DNA of 61,412 nt from Owenia fusiformis (lineage: Eukaryota > Annelida > Polychaeta > Sabellida > Oweniidae). Position numbers and translations under genes: made by a program. How positions within the stretch are numbered: position 1 is the first letter of the stretch; every line of letters begins with the position of its first letter. Below are positions 24,992-36,745 of the stretch, piece by piece. The stretch covers positions 37,105,936-37,167,347 of the forward strand of contig CAIIXF020000006.1 of assembly GCA_903813345.2 (NCBI GenBank). The letters run 5' to 3'. The notes under the pieces are model-generated. The model searched no databases. It was not told the origin of the DNA and worked only from the letters and a program-made list of their open reading frames with translations.

Positions 24992-26282
24992 TTAAGCAGA
25001 TATGTCCCAATACGCCTGGAAGAAATTAAATGCATTTTCTTTGGCTTCTAGTAGTTGATCTTTCTTAGTTGCAAATGTTGAAATCGCAGTTTTCAAGGTG
25101 CCGCTCTCAGTAGCTTGTGCCGCAATAATAATTATTACGGCATCATCATTATTCTTGTTTAGGCAGTTTGCTCGAGATATTAACTCTTCGACAGTGATTG
25201 TCAAATCGTTTGATTCAGTATACATCGAAACGGGGAATCCCTTTTCTGCCATACCATCCATCATCGACATGTGGGGATTCGATCCCGAGACCCTTGGGTT
25301 TATATCGATCAGGAATAGCTCCCCGTTTCGTGTTTCCATAACGTCAAAACAAACGTAACCAAAATAACCCATCTCGTGGAGTTTTTTGATCGCAGGCTGC
25401 AGAAATCTCAGCATACGTAGATTGACTTCGTCCTCTTCTGGAGTCCTATAAAAGATACCTCCATTCCAGTTCCTCGCAGAGCAGCTACTATAAGTCTGAT
25501 TACTGAAACCTCCAAGTTTGACGGAGCCATCTTTATGGATGTATACCTGGACTCCTCGATCAGCTATTACATCAGTCAAAAGTTCTTGATAGACCAGGTC
25601 TCCTGTCCAACCCACTTTCTTAACCCATTCTTCATATTCAAGAATTTCTTGGTCGGTTGTCGCTATCTTTACACCCTCAGAACCACCGGCGATTGGAATT
25701 TTAATCACACATGGAGCATTTGCTTCTTTTTTCGTCATGTCTCTTGGTTGTTTGATTTTGATTTTTGGGATAAAGGTCTTAGAGTAAATTTCGTAGAATG
25801 TATCAGGATTAATCGCGTGCTTCTGAGCTGGGATTTGTTCACATGGGAATAAGGTAAATAACGAGCCATCATCAATCTTAGCAAGATTTTCATGATTTAG
25901 AATCCTGATATCCGTACATTCTTCATAATAGGGCATCCACCTTCTCCAGTGTGCCTCCAGGGAATTCAGATTCTTAGGGATTTCAAACGCTAAAACAGGA
26001 ACCCCAGAGCCGATCGTTGCAATAATCCTCATTACCGAGACAGCAGCCGTATCAAATGAGTTAGACGGGTACTCCATCTTTTGGTACTTCTTGAGATTTT
26101 TCAAAGGATAGTTTGTATTCAACGCAGAGGTAGGATACATTGCAAGAACGACAGGATTTGTGATATCCTGTTTCAAGAAATCGCCAAGTCTACATCTGGT
26201 AAGTCTTCCATCAGCAATTATTGGCATATCACAAAAATTGTCATCTTTCACCATCTGATGTCCAGCGCTTTGCTCGATGTAT
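24992..26282 (-). CDS. ATP-grasp domain protein, 3' coding exon
   Basis: This large terminal exon encodes about 429 residues (from RYIEQSAGHQ to the stop after FFQAYWDISA). The ATP-grasp signs are a glycine-rich loop CVIKIPIAGGSEGVKIA near 25670, EWVKKVGWTGDLVYQELL, and a metal-binding strand LFLIDINPRVSGSNPHMS near 25300. The Asp/Asn/Arg of that strand are those used by carbamoyl-phosphate-synthase-like ligases. Such enzymes join a carboxylate to an amine or thiol through an acyl phosphate; the substrate cannot be read from sequence. The 5' end follows TTTGCTTTCAG, a good splice acceptor at 26283, so upstream exons should exist. I did not find them before 30 kb. An in-frame ATG at 26338 could start an intron-retaining form. 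Confidence 0.75.
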
Positions 26283-26793
26283 CTGAAAGCAAATTGAAAT
26301 GAGAAAATATATATATTTGTTGCGATGAAAAACTGCACTGTTTGTTGATTAATGGTTAGTATGCTGATATGTTTCTTTATTTAAACCAAATAAATAAAGA
26401 GCATTTAAGATTTCAATTTTCAATTCATTTGAATAAACATGGCAGTCAATATACTATTAGGAATCAGTGCAGAAGCCTGATGTCGGATTATTAAACTATA
26501 TATACTCTGATATTCAGGAGAGAGGAGATCTATCCCAAATAGTTAAGTTCTTCTGACATCGCGATTATATATGAATTCCTGGAATTTTTTTGTAACATTT
26601 TTTGTTGGCAGTTTGTTCAGTGTGTTTTGTTCGTCCAGTTCTGTCTAAAATGAAAATAATATTTCAGTTTGAAATTGATCTGCCTAGTTATTTATGTTAA
26701 ATGAGATTCAGTATATATAAGTGATTTGAAAAAATTGTTTTGTTCGATGGTAAGGAGGATTTGATCCCAGGGTTCCAACTCGATATTAGGGAG

Positions 26794-26925
26794 TTTAAGC
26801 TTGCAATGTTTTTCATAACTAAACGTGAATGGAAACTATTTAAGCGATGCATTTCTATGGGCGATCGGTCATAGGTATAGGTTGGCGTTTCGATTTTACA
26901 TGCAAGCTTTAACTCCCTATTATGT
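26794..26925. mobile_element. about 130-bp MITE
   Basis: TAGGGAGTTTAAGCTTGCA at 26794 is mirrored by TGCAAGCTTTAACTCCCTA near 26902. Loop sequence is non-coding. Confidence 0.65.
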
Positions 26926-26959
26926 GATAAAGCTATAGCGTCATTATTGTATGACATTT

Positions 26960-27380
26960 ATCTGGCTATAAATTCACAATCAGTAATCAACATATTTAAA
27001 GTAGTTTCTTTATAACTTCTGTGTGTTTTGATTTTTTTGTAATAAGATCAAAACTCGCGAAACAAATTCTGAAGTGATGGCGTCTGTTATGACGTTATGG
27101 CACCATATATGGCAGAATATGAAGCCATAAATTGCGAAATATTGAGATTGCATTTTGGGATCCAATCTTTTATTGTGTGATGGGATACAGCGGACATGCC
27201 GGTTTTTTAGTTTATAAATTTCTCTGATCTAACATATGCGTCTGCATATAGTAGTCCTTAAACATTCATTTGAAGTTGGAGGTATTTCAACTCGCAATCA
27301 ATTTACTTCGCAGTTGAAAAATAACAATTTAGCAATACGATGATAGAGAGGGGTGGCTGACAAAATTGACAGGGATTTAT
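26960..27380. other. no feature recognised
   Basis: AT-rich DNA upstream of the ATP-grasp exon, where its missing 5' exons could lie. I see no convincing coding segment. Confidence 0.35.
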
Positions 27381-27381
27381 T

Positions 27382-27896
27382 ACGGCTTCTACCAATGCAA
27401 ATTCCTATGCGTGAGTGTTAAACGGCTTCTACCAATGCAAATTCCCATGCGTGAGTGTTAAACGGCTTTTACCAATGCAACTTCCCATGCGTGAGTGTTA
27501 AACATGCGTGAGTGTTAAACGGCTTTTACCAATGCAACTTCCCATGCGTGAGTGTTAAACGGCTTCTACCAATGCAAATCCCCATGCGTGAGTGTTAAAC
27601 GGCTTCTACCAATGCAAATCCCCATGCGTGAGTGTTAAACGGCTTTTACCAATGCAAATCCCCATGCGCCGTGAGTGTTGAACGGCTTTTACCAATGCAA
27701 CTTCCCATGCGTGAGTGTTAAACGGCTTCTACCAATGCAAATCCCCATGCGTGAGTGTTAAACGGCTTCTACCAATGCAAATCCCCATGCGTGAGTGTTA
27801 AACGGCTTCTACCAATGCAAATCCCCATGCGTGAGTGTTAAACGGCTTTTACCAATGCAAATCCCCATGCGCCGTGAGTGTTGAACGGCTTTTACC
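27382..27896 (+). repeat. 40-bp minisatellite, about 13 copies
   Basis: The units read ACGGCTTCTACCAATGCAAA followed by TCCCCATGCGTGAGTGTTAA. Two variants alternate (CTTCTA/CTTTTA and AATCC/ACTTC). One partial unit near 27505 restarts at CATGCGTGAG. Two units carry an extra CCG before TGAGTGTTG (27666 and 27869), the second being the last, so a block was probably copied. Confidence 0.95.
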
Positions 27897-27899
27897 AAC

Positions 27900-29300
27900 A
27901 TCTAATCAAAGGGTAGATGTTACCAACAGACCAGTGGTTTCAGTAACTTTGTGTACAAGAGGCAGATGAAAAATACAAGAGGCGGCATTCAAATTAACCA
28001 ATTTTACGCTCCCGACAATGCAAATTCTTGTTATTTTAGAGTCATTTCCACGTGTAATGTGGCAAGACATGGGCTCCACAAAATAACGCCTGGAACTGTG
28101 GAATGACTAGGGAAACTTATATAGAATGCCATTTACCTTTTATAAAATAGCTTACCCTTACACATGTTGCATTTCACAAATCCAAAATGCACCTGTTGAA
28201 TTGAACACTTTTGATATAAATCAAAATCTAGAATTGTCATTATTAAAATGAGTGATGTATTAATAGATGATTCACTTGTGATTATGTGTATATCAGATTC
28301 ATTTTATTTTTTCAACACCTCCAGAGGGTCCAGGGTGTTCCAAAAGTAACAGGACTGGATCTGGTATTTTGTTAAATATACACCAATTGTCTTCAAAATT
28401 TTACATAATGTACCTTCATGTTTTGTAACTAAAATTGCCGAATTACACGATTTTTGTCGAAACTGGTTTAGAAATCGGCCGATGAGTATGTGCCCGGTGC
28501 ATATGTGGCCTAGGCATTAGGGAGAGACCGAGGTGGGAGACATCCCCCTCCCCTCTACACCAAACTTGTTCTCACTACGCTTTCGAAAATTGCCTGAAAG
28601 GCCTCCTCACACATTATTAAGGAAAACATATCTACACATTTTGCGCATTTAACCATTTGATAACATATTGTGGATCTTATCTTAATTTGTTAATGTGAAT
28701 TCGCACCTTCATTTGCATGGAAGACTTTGATAAAATCCTTTTTTGATGATCTTTGTTATAATGCTGATGTTTGGTTAAGCTTCGAAATTCCAAATTGAAC
28801 AGTCTAGTAGTCTACTAAGGATACCATGTTGTAAATATTGTTTTCTTTATAATATATTGAGCTAGGACTGCTCAAACAAATTCGCTTTTTGTAGCTACAA
28901 GTATTTAATTTCAATAGATGATAAACTTCTCAATATAAGAAATTACCCTCATAAGACATTGTTGCAAGGTGTGTTGCAATTTATGTGACACCCCGCATTC
29001 CCGGGCCCGCATTATGTATTCTCGAAGAAAGCCATCATGATAAACCATGACATCTCATTTCTTCTAAGCCCTGTGTTTCAGGTGAAACAGAAAGATGCTA
29101 TGAGTATCAGAATGGACGAAAGCATATATTTGCATTGATGGTGTATAGATAGTTATTTTATATAGTGTTTTTTGTTGTACGTGGAAACCTATTCTAACCA
29201 GGAAGGATATTGCAACTTTTTTCAAGATCCTAAAGTTGCAATTTTCGTTATTGTGTTTCATTGTAAAGACGCACCCGTGAAAGTGTGTCGCTGGTATAAA
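27900..29300. other. no gene recognised; one isolated mariner-type end
   Basis: At 28332 the word CAGGGTGTTCCAAAAGTAAC resembles a mariner terminal repeat, but no partner is found nearby. Near 28470-28515 a decayed piece of the Harbinger-like MITE (TCGGCCGATGAG, GTGGCCTAGGCAT) occurs. Confidence 0.4.
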
Positions 29301-29532
29301 GGCGTAGTTCTAAATAAATCTAAGATACACGTTTTTTTAACTTGTACCTGAACGTGTAGAATTATGGACCTGGTGGATTTTTTCTCCATTTTGTACTGTT
29401 AATACTTGGCCGGTTGAGTATATAAAGGTATACATGTCCCAGCTTTTGGTAAGTGGGGGGTCAAACCTCCCCCCTCCCCATCCACACATACACCTTTTAT
29501 CATGCTTTAGTAACTTCGCATTGTAATTACAA

Positions 29533-29795
29533 GTCCACCCGTGTAGCTCTGCGGTAGCGCATGCACCTCTTACGCAATAGGTCCCGGATTCGATCCCCGG
29601 TTCAGGCAAGACTAAATTTGCTTGTTTGCGTGAAAAACTCCAGGGTGTTTGACTGAGTGGCCCGCAACTCGTACAAAAAGGCTGTGGTGTGTACTTGTAT
29701 GTCTATGTATAAGTGCACATAAAAGAACACAGGGCTCCTTCAAGGAGGGGTTTCTGGGTCTATCTTCTAGGTTAATTACGTAAATTACGACCGTA
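29533..29795 (+). mobile_element. tRNA-derived SINE
   Basis: The head carries Pol III box A (TGTAGCTCTGCGGTAGCGC) and box B (GGATTCGATCC) at tRNA spacing. The tRNA-unrelated body contains GTATAAGTGCACATAAAAGA and GGGTTTCTGGGTCTATCTTC. This head/body plan is typical of SINEs. No poly(A) tail or clear target duplication is seen. Confidence 0.7.
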
Positions 29796-29829
29796 TAATA
29801 TGTACGGGATATACCCAAGAGGTACAATA

Positions 29830-30178
29830 TAGGGCCCAAATCTTGAGAAAGAGTCGAAGGCATGCCAGGCGAATCCTGGAAACTCGGGTTCGTGAAAGCG
29901 GGGCCCAAATCTTGAGAAAGAGTCGAAGGCATGCCAGGCGAATCCTGGAAACTCGGGTTCGTGAAAGCGGGGCCCAAATCTTGAGAAAGAGTCGAAGGCA
30001 TGCCAGGCGAATCCTGGAAACTCGGGTTCGTGAAAGCGGGGCCCAAATCTTGAGAAAGAGTCGAAGGCATGCCAGGCGAATCCTGGAAACTCGGGTTCGT
30101 GAAAGCGGGGCCCAAATCTTGAGAAAGAGTCGAAGGCATGCGAGGCGAATCCTGGAAACTCGGGTTCGGGAAAGCGGG
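29830..30178 (+). repeat. 69-bp tandem repeat, 5 copies
   Basis: GCCCAAATCTTGAGAAAGAG starts each unit at 29834, 29903, 29972, 30041 and 30110. The copies are nearly identical; the last has a few changes (ATGCGAGG, GTTCGGG). Because 69 is a multiple of 3, several frames stay open through the array. The apparent proteins have no initiating context or similarity and are treated as non-coding. Confidence 0.95.
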
Positions 30179-30347
30179 GTCCACTGTTTGGTTCCGTTGA
30201 CACCTGTGCGAAACTACATTCATAATTTATCCGACAGTCGCTTTGATAATGTTTCTTTATCTCGTCTGCGACTCGATAAAGAATTATCAAAGCTCATCAA
30301 GAATCACTGCTACCCACCTAGCTACACAGACGTATCGTCAGTGTATC

Positions 30348-30378
30348 ATGGCGGAACTACTTCCGGGATTTGAATTCG
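30348..30378 (+). CDS. possible orphan first coding exon
   Basis: ATG at 30348 in the context TATCATGGCG opens MAELLPGFEF and runs into a strong splice donor (G|GTAAGAT) at 30379. It looks like a short first exon of 10 codons plus one base. I found no downstream exon to join to it, and the peptide alone identifies nothing. Confidence 0.25.
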
Positions 30379-30479
30379 GTAAGATATTTTTATTTCTCGA
30401 TTTACATCTACTTATAAATCACGATGTGGATTATAATTTGGCTCGAAGTTATGGGAGATAGTCTAGTTTGAGAATGTGT

Positions 30480-32000
30480 CGATGGTTTTAGGTTTGGTAT
30501 GTTAACGATATGCTAAACTTAAAAAATAAACCAATTTTGACTGTCTAACCAGGTTAAAAGGATGAATATATTATGTTTTTATATTATTTTACCATTCGTT
30601 TCTATGAGAATTAAAATTTTGAAATGCATCTTTCCCTGAACCACTTTCATGCATGTATGAGTTCATTGCTCGCTCATCTATCAACCAATTTTCTTGATTT
30701 TGTCGGCAAAAAACAAGTGAGGATGATCGCTATGCATCGGTGTGAATTATCACTTCAAATGATAAGTGTGACCTCTTAAAGCTAGTTTTGAATAAATTCA
30801 CGATATTTTGATCAAAAACATTTTTGAAATTAATGAAAAGTTTCACATTTCACACTTTGATAACATTGGATAAGACAATATAACAATATAAGCCAAAGAG
30901 GTTTAAAATTTATATGGGGCCTTTAACTGATTACAACAATTTTACACCCACTGGAAAGACTATTTGACTTCTAACAAACGGCGGATTATCGAAAACAAAC
31001 GGCGATTTTGGACACTCGCCCCCTGCAATTGAAAGCCCAGCAGACAGGACCTTTAATGAGCTCGATCATTAAAATCTAAGCATCAAAACAGTGTTGACAT
31101 AACATTCCGAAGTATAATTTTAGTCCTACTGCTTGCCTCTCCAAAGTAGTCTGAATTTATTGTAACTGATAATCATATCCATAGCGACAATAGACATGAC
31201 AGTTGTCGTCTGTCTAAGTTCCCTCCTCATTCTGGCACCGTTTCGGCACCGAAACCTTTCGGCACCAAAATTTGGCATCGGACTAGTCAGTACATTTGGT
31301 GCCGAAACGGCACCAAAATTTGACACCAAAACGGCGTCGAACATCAGATTGCATTTTGGGGGTATATGTCAATAGGCTCTTTGGTTAGATCCAAGAAATA
31401 AAAAATATGTCCATTTAAAACCTCGTACTGTTTCAGACCATAATTCAATTTCAAATACATGTATATTAAAACTTACCGATTGTTTTTTGATTCCATGTTT
31501 CTGCCAAATCGTTATCAACTTATACGAGCTTCGCCTTATATACGTGGCTTGGCCAAACCATACTGCAATCGATCCTGTAGTTTTGCGCAATTTGGCACAA
31601 ATAACAAGGACTATGCATTCATATTCAATATTTTAATGGGCCAACCCAGTCCATCGAAAATGCAACATCTTGTATTAGGGAATGCATTGTAAGTTGGCTA
31701 AACTTTCAGAGGATACGATTGTAAACTCACTTGGGACGGAGGAGGCGAATCTTCCTTATACAGCAGATCTGTATTGATCACAATCGCCCTGCATGGGTTC
31801 CCATGCAAGAACTTAGATTTGGGTAAAAACATTCGTATTTATACTATTATGTAAACATACATTTTTGCATTTTCTTGCATCGTGATGTTAGTTTTAAGTT
31901 ATTCCAACTTCACTCTCCATTTTATATTTATTACTGTGTCTCTATAAGGCCTAAATTCAAGGATTTCCACGTGTTCTGAATTAGTGATGGTAAATTGATT
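30480..32000. other. no gene; short direct and inverted repeats
   Basis: At 31233-31335 the words CGGCACC, GGTGCCGAAACGG and CACCAAAATTTG recur in both orientations over about 100 bp. Nothing else is recognisable. Confidence 0.45.
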
Positions 32001-32279
32001 AATTTTAGGATGAAGCTTTGTATGAACTGATTGACTTGCACTAAACTAACTATATATATACTATATATATATATATAAAAAAACTAAGCAAACTATTTTT
32101 CACTTGGCCCCCTTTAAGGTCAATCCTCCTATCATATATTTGTAGACAAATAGAAATGAGTCTCAACAAACCATTTGTGCCCCCGACCACTGTTGTGAAG
32201 TATTGCGTTTTATGGATAGGATATGGAATTTGACCATTGACACTTATGAACATCGAGACTAAACCAGTTTTCTGTCCCC

Positions 32280-32400
32280 TCTTACAAATCCTATTTTGGC
32301 AATAAACGTATTCGGACAATTGTTGCGAACAATTTTCTCTGGTCACACCCGATCGCTCAAAATAGTTTTGGTCACTTCTTGTCACGTCTTTAGTTATTTG
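32280..32400. repeat. dispersed repeat, copy 1 (copy 2 at about 42045-42150)
   Basis: Both places share CAATAAACGTA, CGAACAATTTTCTC/TGCTC, GGTCA then ACCCGATCG, and GGTCACTTCTT/GCTCACTTCTT. The nature of the repeat is unknown. Confidence 0.6.
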
Positions 32401-32879
32401 TATAACCTGATTTTTACAGTTCACACCTTAAAGTGAATATGATTTTATTCAAAACCATGAGTGCGATAATAGTTTTCGATATATCGCGCCACCTACTGCG
32501 CAATCTACTTGCCGATAACCAGTTTTATGGAACACAAATTCAATCACTCTGTAGAGAAATAGAATTGGTCAACCAAATTACCAAAGGGGATTTCGATTTT
32601 AAATTTCAAATTGTCTAGTACCTAGCGAGTTGACCCGATCTATAATGATAATTGTATACACAAGTGCCAAAAGGAAAGGAAAGGACCAAAATAGTTACAA
32701 ACACAGTAGGAAGGATTGGCTCCCAGCCCTACCGACTCGATATTAGACCTTGACCTTGATCGAAGACTGGCTTCCAATCCTCCTTTTTTCAACCATTAAT
32801 GCCATAGCCGGGATTCACCTAAAAGGTGTCAAGTGAACATATTGTAAGTTCGGTGCAAATTAAAAAAACCAACACCCCG

Positions 32880-33065
32880 AGAATGGCAAATTGCAAAACC
32901 TGCATAACCTTGGGCTAGGATTTAGAACTTATGACTCATTCTTCTCAGTAAAACCTAGAAAGTGTTTATTAGGTTTTTACTTGCATAACCTTGGGCTAGG
33001 AATTTACTCACTAAATCATTACTTTAAAATCTAAATATTTTGAGCATGCCATGCCCTGTTATATC
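32880..33065 (+). repeat. direct repeat shared with the centre of the 33-38 kb palindrome
   Basis: GCATAACCTTGGGCTAGGA occurs at about 32901 and 32982. A diverged version with TATAACCTTGACCTAACGAT followed by TTAAAATCTATATACTAT lies near 35983-36060. Confidence 0.55.
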
Positions 33066-33069
33066 TAAT

Positions 33070-33210
33070 ATAAGTTATTGAATGATTTGAAGTGCAATGA
33101 AGTATATATTCTGTTCGAGAAATTCTGTATTTGCACGAGACGAAGTCGAGTGCAACTATACAGAATATCGAGAACAGAATATACACTGTATTTTACTTTA
33201 AATTATTCTA
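33070..33210. repeat. hairpin with ACGAAGT apex
   Basis: TATTGAATGATTTGAAGTGCA pairs with the inverted TTTAAATTATTCTATA side, and ATATTCTGTTCGAGAAATTC with the sequence at 33162-33183. The apex is GCACGAGACGAAGTCGAGTGC. A close relative is at 61235-61345. Confidence 0.75.
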
Positions 33211-35059
33211 TAACGTTTTTATCGTGTGATCTTAGGCCAATACATTTTACTTAGGATATAATCCATAGGAAATGTTTATTCTCTGTATTGCTACTGAGAT
33301 TTCCACTACGTATATGTTTTTCTAACGGTTGATCGAAGAGAATTAGTTTGAAAATATTCTAAAGCTTCGATCAAGGGAATGTAGACAGATTTTTGAATTT
33401 AGCGATACTTGTTTGAAACCGAGGCAGAATTTGTTTCAGTGACGTATATATTATTTAGCTGGGCTATTATTGGTTCTGGTATGGCCAAGGTGTTTTTGAT
33501 CACTTCGGCTTTATCTGCGGACCTACACACAGTTCACTAAATTTACCAGATATGATGATTAAGTTTTCTCAAGAATAGTTTAAACGTTGTTCAAATCCTA
33601 TCATTTTATTCTAAGTTAGATTAGTTAGTTAGTTTCAGTCAGATTTTCTAACTCTTGTAAAGCGCTAGTTTTATAATGTTTCTTTACAGTTTATGAACTC
33701 TGAAGCCTGCATCAAGTCAGTTTCAGCTTAGGATGTAGGTAGACCTCCTATTTGTTTTCAAAGAAGAAACATTTAGGTACTTCTTCACACTCTGTAGGAG
33801 GGGTCTCCGAGAAACTGGCACGAGTTCAAGGTTATAATACAATATCATGTGAACAGTGAGTCAGGTTTAGAGAATTCATTCAAATCTGCATATTAGACAT
33901 GGTTACATATTTTACGAAACTTAGAGTGTTTCTGGCACACGTATTGTGTCATGTCATCAAACATATTAGTTCCTATGAAATGTATATTGTTGACTCTCAA
34001 GTCACGACAATTGCAAGATGCATTTGGTCGAGAATCTCTGATAGAGATTAGTTAAGAGTGTTTAGCGGAATCAATTGGTGAATGATCTTGCGTTTTCATA
34101 CTAAAGTTTGTTTTTGAGTTTTTTCTTATAGTTTTATGTATTTAAAGATATTTAAGAGACAGGGCCCTTTTTCTAAAGCCCTTTTTAGAAAAATAATTGA
34201 GATTACACAGGATGCCTGTTATTTCTGCTTTTGAACACAATTTTAATAGAAAATTCAAATTCCAAACTCCCTGTCTCACTATAATTCACCAATGGAGAAT
34301 GGGAATTGAGCAACCAAACTTGGCACAAAGTTAGATCCTAGGATAAACTCTAATCTTAGGGCTTTGATTTTTTAAGATATCATATATTTGCCTAGCAACC
34401 ACATAGCAACCGCCTAAAATAACATATTTTACAATATAAATCCACTTTATATATGCTAGGATCCTTTAAGACCATTACAAAAAAGTATTCTTATCCTAAA
34501 GTACAACAACTTTAACATATTTACAGAAGTGACACCACCATGTTACATAGCAACAACATGGCAACAGGTTACATTGCCCATTTTGACATTTGCAGACCAT
34601 ATATCTATTATATGTTCACTGCTTTTGGATCTCTTCCACATTATTTCTTAACATAAAGAAAATGTATCGATGCAGTTATGTCTAACCATTTTCCCTAGCA
34701 ACGGCTTGAAATTAAGGTTAAATTTGCCTAGCAACGACCTAGCAACATCTTAAAATAGCAATGTTTCTCATAAGAATTTCACTATTTATCCACTATATGT
34801 ACTTGAAGAAAATCAATATATATGTCTTTTGTAATTTATAAAGCTTTATAGTTACTCACTTAAAAATCTTTAGTCTCTTGTGTAAAGCATGATGGGACAT
34901 GTCTTGTCTTACGCATATCAAATTGCAATTCATGTTTCAGTTCTGAGATAAAGTAAACACGAAATATTCATCACATTGATACTTGATACATTTTCAGCAT
35001 TGATACCACTAAGATAATACTTTATTTTGGTGAATTGCTTTAATTTCCTTTGCAGGTGC

Positions 35060-35290
35060 ATAGTTCGATGCAGTAGAATGCACCATGGCATTTGCGGTTC
35101 ACATTGCAGTCACATTTGGTACATCCACATTTAATTATGACTTTACATGCCTCAGATGCTTGCAACAGTATTTTCCATCTGGGTACGCAATCCTGATGCG
35201 TTCCTAAACCATCCCAATAGACTTGGTGAAGGAAGAACTGGATCCACTATATACCATTGCCCCCATACATGTGCTTCTTGTCAAAAGGGC
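35060..35290 (-). pseudogene. broken second copy of the transposon-associated ORF
   Basis: The minus strand reads HVWGQWYIVDPVLPSPS and GWFRNASG, the inverted counterpart of the plus-strand frame at 36404-36745. A frameshift follows near CVPRWK-type sequence, so only fragments remain. Confidence 0.65.
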
Positions 35291-36403
35291 ACCTGTAAGA
35301 TCATAACATAAGTTCCATTGCTTGAAAACTGTCACCTTGCTATGATGGTAAAATCCAGATAAAATAATAAATCAATGTGTGCAGGGTGATACAGGCACAA
35401 AATACTTCATGAATTATGCGTATCAGTTCCAGTAAGGGCGTGGAACATTGGCAGCGTAGTACTCAAGCAAATTCATAAATTGGAATGTAGGGTTAGTTTT
35501 GCCTTTTGAAAATGCTATGTAGATCTCAATCTGTAGCTCAGAGGCACAGGCTATTAGGCTATCACAACCTTACTGTCCACCAATCTTATCATAAATGTCC
35601 TGCAACCTTTTCCGATACCTTTAGACACATCCAAAAACATATTTGTATCTGCCTCTTCCTTGGAGCAGGGACTATTATGGCACAATTAGCAGGATTACTG
35701 ATGCGCTCTCCTTCAATGGTTGAGACAAAGATTCTATCGTCTGCAATAATATGTCTTGTAACAGTTGCTAGAAGTGCAAGAAACTCTATCTTGTTGTCAT
35801 TGTTTCTGAGAAATCCTATCCTAACACCAAACTACCAAGCAATTGGCAAGACTTTCTTGAAAGATAGAGCTCTTTGCACAATTCCTACATCCTTCACCAT
35901 CTAAAGTGGTAAAACTTGAAACTTTGAAATTAATGACTTGTATGTTTCAGCAAAGCCTAGATAGGATTTTAAGCTTTTAACAAGTATAACCTTGACCTAA
36001 CGATTTAATCAGTAAAATATGGTGTCTTGATTTAAAATCTATATACTATCTAGTATTTTGAACACGCCCTGCTGGGATACAGAAACCCCATATGCTGGGT
36101 TCAGTGGAATATTACTATCCAAATGTGGAAAATTAACAATGTCATGAGGCAGATACATATATGTTTTTGCATGTGTCTCATGGTGTCGGAAAAGGTTGCA
36201 GGACATTTATATACTGGAACTGATACCACATCTGGACTTCATCTGGACCATCAGAGCAAGGTGACAGTTTTCAAGCAATGGAACTTATGTAATGATCTAA
36301 CAGGTGTCCTTTTGACTCTAGCAGATCGCCCATCAACCGTAACAATAGAAGTTATGGGCACAATTATCCTGGTTCATTATCCTGGTTTACCAGCCTACAA
36401 ACA

Positions 36404-36745
36404 GTGAGACAAATCTCAATACCATGCGTAGGCACATGTTCACTCATGACAGATGGATCCCGATACTGTAGAGTACCTCCAACATGCGATGCAGCACTCC
36501 AAGGAGCACATGTATGGGGGCAATGGTATATAGTGGATTCAGTTCTTCCTTCACCAAACCAATGGGGATGGTTTAGGAGCGCATCAGGATTGTGCTTACC
36601 CAGATGGACAATACTGTTGCAAGCATCCGAGGCATGTAAAGTCATAATTAAATGTGGATGCACCAAATGTGACTGCAAAGGGAACTGCAAATGCCATGGT
36701 GCATTCTACTGCACTGAAACTATGCAACTGCAAAGGAAATTGTAG
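36404..36745 (+). pseudogene. C-terminal part of an uncharacterised cysteine-rich, transposon-associated protein
   Basis: The frame contains RVPPTCDAALQGAHVWGQWY, LPSPNQWGWF, then ASEACKVIIKCGCTKCDCKG and NCKCHGAFYCTE. This order (PPT..A...HVWGQ, PSP..WGW, a Cys-x-Cys cluster) is one I recognise from uncharacterised, often multicopy invertebrate proteins. The cluster resembles CXC-type zinc-binding modules. The frame ends at a stop at 36745 before the cluster would normally finish, and the upstream frame is broken. It lies on the right arm of the inverted duplication and points outward. Confidence 0.5.

Noticed and set aside
26697-26957. 86-residue frame upstream of the ATP-grasp exon as its missing 5' exon
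   Set aside because: It covers a MITE with mirrored ends and lacks a donor in a usable place.
27382-27896. CRISPR-like array
   Set aside because: Units are contiguous with no unique spacers, the DNA is animal, and no cas-type genes are present. It is a minisatellite.
29533-29610. Functional tRNA gene
   Set aside because: The boxes A and B are present but the arms pair poorly and a SINE body follows directly.
29612-30373. Long open frames of 172-203 residues on both strands
   Set aside because: They exist because the 69-bp unit is a multiple of 3 and stop-free. They overlap each other on opposite strands and match no family.
35506-35904. 132-residue frame in the left arm as a gene
   Set aside because: It lies partly in the inverted-duplication arm and partly in the centre, with no motif and no splice context.
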